Assembly: GCA_947475465.1 (NCBI GenBank)
Contig: CANJLK010000019.1
Coordinates: forward strand, 1-55,864
Reading direction: 5' to 3'
Source: Caulobacteraceae bacterium
GTDB taxonomy: Bacteria; Pseudomonadota; Alphaproteobacteria; Caulobacterales; Caulobacteraceae
Length of the DNA: 55,864 nt
Below, piece after piece: positions 50,575 to 55,864 of the stretch. The translations under genes and the position numbers were made by a program. The first letter of the stretch is position 1. Each line of letters begins with the position of its first letter. Under the pieces are notes generated by a model. The model saw only the letters and a program-made list of their open reading frames with translations, did not search any database and was not told where the DNA came from.

Positions 50575-51996
50575 TTACAAGAGGATGAGGGCGGCAATTC
50601 CCAGAAGGGCGAGGAATCCGAAGAAGTCGGTCATGAAGGTGACCACCACCGAGGACGACACCGCCGGGTCGCGGCCGAAGCGCTCCAGGACGATGGGCGC
50701 CAGGATTCCGCCCAGGGCGGCCACGAACAGGTTGGCGATGATCGCCAGGAAGACCACCAGCGACAGCTTCCAGTCGTGCTGCCAGATGAACAGCCCCGCG
50801 CCCAGCATGAAACCCACCGCCGCCCCGTTGAGCAGGCCGACGGACAGTTCGCGGAAGATCACCCGCATGGCGTTGTGGGCGTTCAGTTCCTTGCTGGCGA
50901 TTGCGCGAACGGCCACGGTCAGCGCCTGGGTCCCGGCGTTGCCGCCGAGGGACGAGACGATCGGCAGCAGCATCACCAGCACCACGATCTTGGCGATCAT
51001 CGGCTGGAACGGGCCGATGACAATGACCGCGATGGCCTCGGTGACCAGGTTGATCAGCAGCCAAGGGAGGCGTGAGCGCACAATTCCCAGGAAGCCGGCG
51101 TCGCGGCCGGCGTCGGAAACCCCGGCCAGGGCCAGGATGTCTTCCTCGGTCTCTTCCTGGATGACGCCGACAATGTCGTCGACCGTGATCTGGCCTACCA
51201 GCCGTCCGCCCGCCTCGACGACAGGCGCGGAGATCAGGTGGTACTTGTCGAAGATATAGGCGACCTCTTCCTGGTCCATATCGACCGGGATTTCGGTGAC
51301 CTGCTCCATGATCTGGGCGAGTGGCGTGTCGCGCTGGGCGCGCAGCAGGTGGCTGACCGGCGCCGCGCCGACGGGCTTGTAGGCCGGATCGACCACGTAG
51401 ACGTCGAAGAACAGTTCCGGCAGGTCGTCGCTCTCGCGGCGCAGGTGGTCGATGGTCTGGCCGACGGTCCAGAACTGCGGCGCCGCCACCACCTCGCGCT
51501 GCATCAGCCGCCCGGCGGTCTCGTCCTCGTAGGCCAGGGTGGTCTCGATCGCCGCGCGCTCGACCTCCGGCATGGCCGCCAGCACCTGGGCGCGCTTGTC
51601 GTCTTCCAGGTCGTCGACGACGTCGGCGGCGTCATCGGATTCCATCTCGCCCAGGGCCTTGGCGAGCGTCGCCGAGGGCACGTGTTCGAGCACTTCCTCG
51701 CGGATCTCGGTGTCGAGTTCGGAGAGGATCTCAGCCAGGGCCTCGGGGTCGAGGTGGGGGACCAGCTCCTCGCGGTCGCCCGCCGAGAGGAATCCCATCA
51801 GGTCGGCGATATCCGCCGGGTGCAGGGCCCCCAGCAGGTCGCGCAGCCGCTCGGAATCGCCGCGGTCGAGCGCATCGACCACCATCGGCACATATTCGGG
51901 ATTTAGGGCGTAGTCCTCGCCAAGGGCGAGATCTTCCAGGTCTTCTTCGGCTTCAGGGCGCTCAGCCAGCCCAAGGTCGTCCGTTTCGCGGCTCAT
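50575..51996 (-). CDS. mgtE: Magnesium transporter MgtE
   Basis: A 473-residue MgtE channel. It has the N-domain (about 30-150; LHPADIADLMGFLSAGDREELV, LGEMESDDAADVVDDL) that senses cytoplasmic magnesium and a CBS pair (about 155-280; EVVAAPQFWTVGQTIDHLR and YIFDKYHLISAPVV). Five C-terminal membrane helices follow, with the pore motif MLLPIVSSLGGNAGTQAL. GGGAGG precedes the ATG at 51996. It lies between spmX and tRNA-Leu on the same strand, with about 200 bases upstream in which no known magnesium riboswitch was recognised. Confidence 0.95.
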   Translation of the reverse strand: MSRETDDLGLAERPEAEEDLEDLALGEDYALNPEYVPMVVDALDRGDSERLRDLLGALHPADIADLMGFLSAGDREELVPHLDPEALAEILSELDTEIREEVLEHVPSATLAKALGEMESDDAADVVDDLEDDKRAQVLAAMPEVERAAIETTLAYEDETAGRLMQREVVAAPQFWTVGQTIDHLRRESDDLPELFFDVYVVDPAYKPVGAAPVSHLLRAQRDTPLAQIMEQVTEIPVDMDQEEVAYIFDKYHLISAPVVEAGGRLVGQITVDDIVGVIQEETEEDILALAGVSDAGRDAGFLGIVRSRLPWLLINLVTEAIAVIVIGPFQPMIAKIVVLVMLLPIVSSLGGNAGTQALTVAVRAIASKELNAHNAMRVIFRELSVGLLNGAAVGFMLGAGLFIWQHDWKLSLVVFLAIIANLFVAALGGILAPIVLERFGRDPAVSSSVVVTFMTDFFGFLALLGIAALILL

Positions 51997-52196
51997 GCGG
52001 ACCTCCCTTGGGGCTGATGTCAGACGGACTTTTCCTGAAGAGATTTAAGACTCAGATTCATCCGCGCCTTCGACGGGCGCGGTCTGCACTGGGCTAGTCG
52101 CCTCTTAGCGGGTCGCGTCGAACAAGCGCAAGCGATTGCGCGTGAGCGGCGAGCACGAAGCCCGATCCGCGCGCGAACCCCTGAGGCGAAGAAAGA

Positions 52197-52281
52197 TGGT
52201 GCGGTCGAGAAGACTCGAACTTCCACGGGTTGCCCCACAGCGACCTCAACGCTGCGCGTCTACCAATTCCGCCACGACCGC
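52197..52281 (-). tRNA. tRNA-Leu (anticodon GAG)
   Basis: The minus strand reads GCGGTCGTGGCGGAATTGGT and onward. It has a 7-bp acceptor stem (GCGGTCG/CGACCGC), a D-loop with GG, and anticodon stem CAGCG/CGCTG with loop TTGAGGT, giving anticodon GAG for CUC/CUU. A long class II variable arm (TGGGGCAACCCGTGG) and a TTCGAGT T-loop follow. Discriminator A and CCA are encoded (52197-52200). The 85-base length fits tRNA-Leu. Confidence 0.95.
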
Positions 52282-52353
52282 ACGTGGTAGGCGGCGGGGG
52301 GTAGCAAACGCCGAACGCTTTGTGAAGGGCGACGGCGCCCTTCCCTGCTCAGC

Positions 52354-52608
52354 CTAGACCTGGCCGCCGGCCATGAAGTCGTAAACATCGGCCGCGCGGG
52401 TCACGGCGATGGAGATCTTTTCGTCGGTGATCTGGATTTCCCCACGCGCGATCGGGTGGTTGTTGGCCAGGATCCAGACCTCGTCATTGACCGAGGCGTC
52501 CAGCGGAATCACCGCGCCGCGGCCCATGCGCAGCAGCTGCTGCATGGGGAGCGTCGAGCGCCCCAGCACCACCTGAATTTCGACATTGACTGCGTTGACC
52601 TGGCTCAC
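52354..52608 (-). CDS. Short FliN-like SpoA (C-ring) domain protein
   Basis: An 84-residue protein that is almost entirely a SpoA domain: [60 protein letters not shown]. This is the fold of FliN/FliM C-termini in the flagellar switch and of type III secretion C-rings. It lacks the N-terminal extension usual in FliN. The start is GTG at 52608 with GAGG nine bases upstream. No other flagellar gene is nearby, so it could be a displaced fliN or an additional SpoA protein. It is divergent from lipB. Confidence 0.8.
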   Translation of the reverse strand: MSQVNAVNVEIQVVLGRSTLPMQQLLRMGRGAVIPLDASVNDEVWILANNHPIARGEIQITDEKISIAVTRAADVYDFMAGGQV

Positions 52609-52675
52609 TGAATTCCGCCTCTGGACGTCGACGGGCTTTGCGCTAGGCGAGCCCAGAGACCACATTGGCCCTGAC

Positions 52676-53401
52676 ATGCTTGACCGGGTGTTAAATCCCA
52701 GCGCTTCCGGACCGATCTTCGCACGCCAAGACGGTGTAGCCACCGGCTGGGCGGTTTCCACGGCGCCGGTCGGCTATGCGCAGGCCGTGGACGCCATGGA
52801 GGCCCGCGCCGCAGCCATCGCCGAGGGGCGCGCTGGCGAACTGATCTGGCTGCTGGAGCATCCGCCCATCTATACCGCCGGGGTCTCCTCGAAACCCGCC
52901 GACCTCCTTGAGCCGGGTCGCTTCCCCGTGTTCCAGAGCGGGCGCGGCGGCCAGTTCACCTATCACGGGCCAGGGCAGCGGGTGGTCTATGTGATGCTGG
53001 ACCTATCGAAGCGCCAACGCGACGTGCGGGCCTTCGTCGGGGCGCTGGAGACCTGGGTCATCGGGGCGCTGGCGACCTTCAACGTCACGGGCGCCGTCCG
53101 CCCCGGGCGGGTGGGGGTCTGGGTCGAGCGGCGCACGCCCGGCGCGCCGGTTCGTGAAGACAAGATCGCCGCCATCGGCGTCAAGCTGCGCCGCTGGGTG
53201 TCGTTTCACGGGGTGTCGCTGAACGTCGAGCCGGACCTCGGCCATTTTTCCGGGATCGTGCCGTGCGGCATCGCCGAGCACGGGGTCACCAGCCTGGTGG
53301 ACCTTGGCCTTCCGGTCACCCTGGACGAGGCGGACGAGGCTCTGAGGGCCAACTTCACGCAGGTGTTCGGTCCGGTTGACGCCGCACCCGCGCCAATTTG
53401 A
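52676..53401 (+). CDS. lipB: Octanoyltransferase LipB
   Basis: LipB moves octanoyl groups from acyl carrier protein to lipoyl domains. The 241-residue enzyme has [14 protein letters not shown], the family signature [17 protein letters not shown], the catalytic Lys163 in [19 protein letters not shown], and the nucleophile Cys197 in [13 protein letters not shown]. The frame extends upstream to 52586, but that overlaps the divergent FliN-like start and adds non-family sequence. The ATG at 52676 is chosen although no strong ribosome-binding site is visible. Confidence 0.93.
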   Translation: MLDRVLNPSASGPIFARQDGVATGWAVSTAPVGYAQAVDAMEARAAAIAEGRAGELIWLLEHPPIYTAGVSSKPADLLEPGRFPVFQSGRGGQFTYHGPGQRVVYVMLDLSKRQRDVRAFVGALETWVIGALATFNVTGAVRPGRVGVWVERRTPGAPVREDKIAAIGVKLRRWVSFHGVSLNVEPDLGHFSGIVPCGIAEHGVTSLVDLGLPVTLDEADEALRANFTQVFGPVDAAPAPI

Positions 53402-53492
53402 CACCCGCGGTGGCCCGCGATCAGGACGCATGGGCCTGACGCCCGCTTCCAGCTAGGCTGCAGCTACGATGATCACGTCCGGAGTCTGATTC

Positions 53493-54413
53493 TTGCGCCG
53501 CCTCGCCACCCTGGGCCTCGCCGCCGCCGTGATCGCTTCGCCGGCCGCCACCGCGTTGGGCCAGGGGCTGATTACCTACCCACAGTCCAACTCCGCAGCC
53601 GACGTGGCGGCCTGGCTGAAGCGCGACACGCCCCTTCAGGCAGGTCAGGTCGTCGACCTCGCGGCCTCGGCTGTGACCGCCATCATGTCCTCGCAGCCGA
53701 CCCGCGAGCCGAAGGGCTTCATCGCCGTGCTCCACGCCGAGGCCCTGGACCCCGCCATCCAGGCCCAGGAAGGCATCGTCTCCTGGTCCATCCCGGTGGA
53801 GATCGACTGCACCCGCCGCAAGGTGCGGCTCGGGGCGATGACCGGGTTTCCCGGCCGCGACCTTCGTGAGTCGCCCCGGCCGATCCGCGACGCCGACACC
53901 GACTGGGTCAGCCCCTCGCCCAGGGCGCCGCTCGACAGCGTGCTGAAAGCCCTTTGCGACCCCCGCTTCCATCGGCCGTTGAGCGACCTGCCGAAAGTGG
54001 CGGCGCAGGCCGCCGATCCACCCAAGGCGCCGGCCGTCGCCCCCGCGAAACCGCTCCCCGCGCCCGCAGCGGAAAGCCGCAAGCCTGCCGTGGCGGCGGC
54101 GCAGCCGGCGCCTCGCCCCGCAGCGCCGGCCGCATCGGAACCTCGCCGCACGGCGCCGTCGAGCGGCGGCGTGACCGCCAGCGTGCAGATCGGCGCCTCG
54201 CCCAGCGAAGCCGAGATCAAGTCCATCCTGGCCAAGGCAAAGAAGAAGTTCCCAGCCGACCTGAAGGGCCTCAGGACCGACGCTGTGGCGGTGACGGTGG
54301 ATCAGAAGGTGATCTATCGGGCGCTGATCTCAGGCTTCCACACGGCTGCGGAGGCCAATGGCCTGTGCGAGACCCTCAAGGGCGGCGGCCAGGCCTGTTT
54401 CGTGCGGAAATAG
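53493..54413 (+). CDS. Exported protein with proline/alanine-rich linker and SPOR-like C-terminus
   Basis: A 306-residue protein. It has an N-terminal signal peptide (MRRLATLGLAAAVIASPAAT), then a globular region of about 150 residues containing two conserved-looking cysteines (IDCTRRKV and KALCDPRF). A linker of about 70 residues made of Pro, Ala, Lys and Arg follows. The C-terminal domain of about 75 residues (ASVQIGASPSEAEIKSIL, then YRALISGFHTAAEANGLC and GGGQACFVRK) resembles SPOR domains that bind septal glycan. The start is TTG at 53493 with GGAG eight bases before it. Not assigned to a named family. Confidence 0.75.
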   Translation: MRRLATLGLAAAVIASPAATALGQGLITYPQSNSAADVAAWLKRDTPLQAGQVVDLAASAVTAIMSSQPTREPKGFIAVLHAEALDPAIQAQEGIVSWSIPVEIDCTRRKVRLGAMTGFPGRDLRESPRPIRDADTDWVSPSPRAPLDSVLKALCDPRFHRPLSDLPKVAAQAADPPKAPAVAPAKPLPAPAAESRKPAVAAAQPAPRPAAPAASEPRRTAPSSGGVTASVQIGASPSEAEIKSILAKAKKKFPADLKGLRTDAVAVTVDQKVIYRALISGFHTAAEANGLCETLKGGGQACFVRK

Positions 54414-54416
54414 GCC

Positions 54417-54827
54417 TCAGACGGCGACGACGGCCGGCCGCAGCGGATTGCCGCCGAAGCGGTTGGTCCCGGTCTCGCCAGGCATGATGGCCAGGTCGGT
54501 GACCGCCCAGATCACCACCAGGGTGAAGGGAAAGTCGAAGAAGCTGTTGGGCTGCGGCCAGATCGCGCCGATGGCGAACAGCACCAGGGCCGCCCACCAC
54601 CCCGACCGGCCGCGGTCGTGGAGGCGCTTGGAGAGCACGCAGGCGCCGCAATAGATCAATGCCGGATAGATGAACCAGCCGGTCAGCCAGTGCAGGGTCG
54701 CCCCAACGCTGGCCTCATAGATCGCCGCCGCCGCCAGGAGCAGCAGGGCGGCCACCAGGGATGGCCCCCTCGTCGCCCGACCGCCGGCTGAGAAGAAGAG
54801 CTCGCTCCAGTCGATCTGACCGTTCAT
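54417..54827 (-). CDS. DUF805 membrane protein
   Basis: A 136-residue protein with four hydrophobic segments and the DUF805 signature at its centre: YCGACVLSKRLHDRGRSGWWAALVLF. It starts MNGQIDWSELFFSAGGRATR and ends GTNRFGGNPLRP, a common family ending (GxNRYGxxP). The function is unknown. GGGAGGGG before the ATG at 54827 supports the start. It follows pccA by 17 bases on the same strand and may be co-transcribed with it. Confidence 0.87.
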   Translation of the reverse strand: MNGQIDWSELFFSAGGRATRGPSLVAALLLLAAAAIYEASVGATLHWLTGWFIYPALIYCGACVLSKRLHDRGRSGWWAALVLFAIGAIWPQPNSFFDFPFTLVVIWAVTDLAIMPGETGTNRFGGNPLRPAVVAV

Positions 54828-54844
54828 CGCCCCTCCCGCCCGCC

Positions 54845-55864
54845 TCAGGCGAACTCGACCAGCACCTCGTCGGCGGCGACGCTGTCGCCGGCCTTGGCGT
54901 TGACGGCCTTGACCACCCCGTCGCGCTCGGCGCGGATGATGTTCTGCATCTTCATGGCCTCGACCACGGCCACCGCCTCGCCGCTGCGGACCTGCTGTCC
55001 CACCGTCAGATCGAGCGTCACCACCAGGCCCGGCATGGGCGAGAGCACCATCTTGGACGTGTCCGCCGCCTTCTTGGGCGGCAGCTTGTGATGCAGTTCG
55101 GCCAGGCGCGGCGTCAGGACGAAGACCCTGGACTTGGCGGCCCGGTGGCGGATCACGAAGCCTTCGGCCGCGGGCTCCACCTGGACCGTGAAGGGCGTGC
55201 CATCGAGCAGGCCCTTGAAGGTCGCCAAACCCGGACGCCACTGGACGCCGTCCAGCTTGAGACTGCGGCCTTCGTCGAGGAACTCGATGGTCAGGGCCTC
55301 GCCGTTGGTCACCCGGACTGAGCGCTGCTCGGCGCCTTCGATCACCACCCAGTCGTCACGCACCAGTTCCGGCGCGGCGCGGCGGGTGATGGTGCGGTGC
55401 ATGGCGCAGGCCACCGCGGCCATCACGTCGCGCTGGAAGGGTGTGGCGACGGTGCCGCCGAAGCCATCGGGGAACTCGTCCTTGATGTAGTTGGTCGAGA
55501 GCTTGCCCGAGCGGAACCGCTCCTGGTCCATCACCGCGGCGAGGAACGGGATGTTCTGGCCCAGGCCCTCGATGTGGAAGTCCTCCAGCGCCCGGCCCAT
55601 GGCGTCGATGGCGCCCAGCCTGGTGGGCGCCCAGGTCGACAGCTTGGAGATCATCGGGTCGTAGAACATCGAGATCTCGTCGCCCTCGCGGACGCCGGCG
55701 TCGTTACGAATGGTGAAGCCGCCCTGCGGGCCGGTCAGATCGCCCTCGGCCGGCGGATCGTAGCGCACCAGACGGCCGATGGAGGGCAGGAAGCCGCGAT
55801 AGGGGTCCTCGGCGTAGATGCGGCTCTCGATGGACCAGCCGTTGATCTTCAGGTCCTTCTGGCC
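54845..55864 (-). CDS. pccA: Propionyl-CoA carboxylase biotin-containing (alpha) subunit, N-terminus cut by window edge
   Basis: The C-terminal 339 codons of a biotin-dependent acyl-CoA carboxylase alpha subunit. Reading from the edge gives QKDLKINGWSIESRIYAEDP and RGFLPSIGRLVRY, the end of the biotin-carboxylase domain. The BT linker domain (EGDEISMFYDPMISKLSTWA, FHIEGLGQNIPFLAAVM, LSTNYIKDEFPDGF) and the biotinyl domain with acceptor lysine in EAMKMQNIIRAERDG follow. The BT-domain motifs point to propionyl-CoA carboxylase rather than methylcrotonyl-CoA carboxylase. The ATP-grasp part lies beyond the window. Confidence 0.92.
   Translation of the reverse strand, partial: GQKDLKINGWSIESRIYAEDPYRGFLPSIGRLVRYDPPAEGDLTGPQGGFTIRNDAGVREGDEISMFYDPMISKLSTWAPTRLGAIDAMGRALEDFHIEGLGQNIPFLAAVMDQERFRSGKLSTNYIKDEFPDGFGGTVATPFQRDVMAAVACAMHRTITRRAAPELVRDDWVVIEGAEQRSVRVTNGEALTIEFLDEGRSLKLDGVQWRPGLATFKGLLDGTPFTVQVEPAAEGFVIRHRAAKSRVFVLTPRLAELHHKLPPKKAADTSKMVLSPMPGLVVTLDLTVGQQVRSGEAVAVVEAMKMQNIIRAERDGVVKAVNAKAGDSVAADEVLVEFA

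Noticed and set aside
51997..52196. A magnesium riboswitch (M-box) in front of mgtE
   Set aside because: I could not find the conserved M-box stems in this 200-base region; only an ordinary ribosome-binding site is clear.
54845..55864. Methylcrotonyl-CoA carboxylase alpha subunit, to match isovaleryl-CoA dehydrogenase
   Set aside because: The BT-domain sequences (FYDPMISKLSTWA, HIEGLGQNIPFLAAVM, LSTNYIKDEFPDGF) are typical of propionyl-CoA carboxylase.
1..55864. CRISPR arrays, rRNA operons, insertion sequences or prophage
   Set aside because: No regularly spaced direct repeats, no rRNA sequence, no transposase, integrase or phage structural gene was seen. The SpmX muramidase domain is phage-lysozyme-like but belongs to a cellular protein.

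Overview
The window is high-GC DNA (hand-counted 60-base samples of core genes run near 68% G+C) from an alphaproteobacterium of the Caulobacterales, most likely Caulobacter or Phenylobacterium. The strongest evidence is the set of Caulobacter-type cell-cycle and polarity genes: divK-pleD (18733-17364), mipZ (37931-37098) and the stalk-pole muramidase spmX (50487-49153). Gene order gatCA, ruvX, pyrB-pyrC', plsY, dprA, topA, rnr, Nudix, rpmG also fits this group. Both ends are cut: gatA lacks its C-terminus at the left edge and pccA lacks its N-terminal part at the right edge.

Layout. 1-10.3 kb: translation amidotransferase, RuvX, two tandem DUF1993 proteins, pyrimidine synthesis (active PyrB plus a dihydroorotase-like protein without its metal ligands), PlsY, DprA and topoisomerase I. 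10.3-13.0 kb: an accessory island between topA and rnr. It has a LexA-type box, a small protein ending in a PD-(D/E)xK nuclease fold, a translationally coupled DUF4304-like putative immunity gene, and an alpha/beta hydrolase. 13.1-19.1 kb: RNase R, a TMEM175-like channel, a Nudix hydrolase, L33, PleD and DivK. 19.2-26.1 kb: a HAD phosphatase overlapping an RNase H-like protein, a polytopic membrane protein, an M13 metallopeptidase, a ROK sugar kinase and DNA polymerase IV. 26.2-33.2 kb: ClpS-ClpA, HIT protein, DUF4287 protein, a coupled RidA/GDPD/FemAB-like operon and a phasin. 33.4-43.3 kb: DD-carboxypeptidase with SPOR domain, IlvD, a membrane J-protein, MipZ, PanC, DUF1489, a redoxin/prolyl-hydroxylase fusion, a LiuC-like hydratase and a cNMP-domain patatin. 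43.3-49.1 kb: a structured leader with a 22-codon reading frame, a quinohaemoprotein dehydrogenase, a 2OG-Fe(II) oxygenase, an anti-sigma-like protein, a DUF3574 lipoprotein and isovaleryl-CoA dehydrogenase. 49.1-55.9 kb: SpmX, MgtE, tRNA-Leu(GAG), a short FliN-like protein, LipB, a SPOR-like exported protein, DUF805 and PccA.

Most genes are core housekeeping. The two best candidates for undescribed biology are the SOS-box-linked nuclease/immunity pair at 10367-11926, built like a nuclease bacteriocin, and the leader at 43332-43495, where a near-perfect Shine-Dalgarno can pair with two codons of its own small reading frame. Several regulatory sites are also proposed: a sigma-54 promoter for spmX, PhaR-like repeats upstream of the phasin, and an inverted repeat over the rpmG promoter. 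No rRNA, CRISPR array, insertion sequence or prophage was seen.
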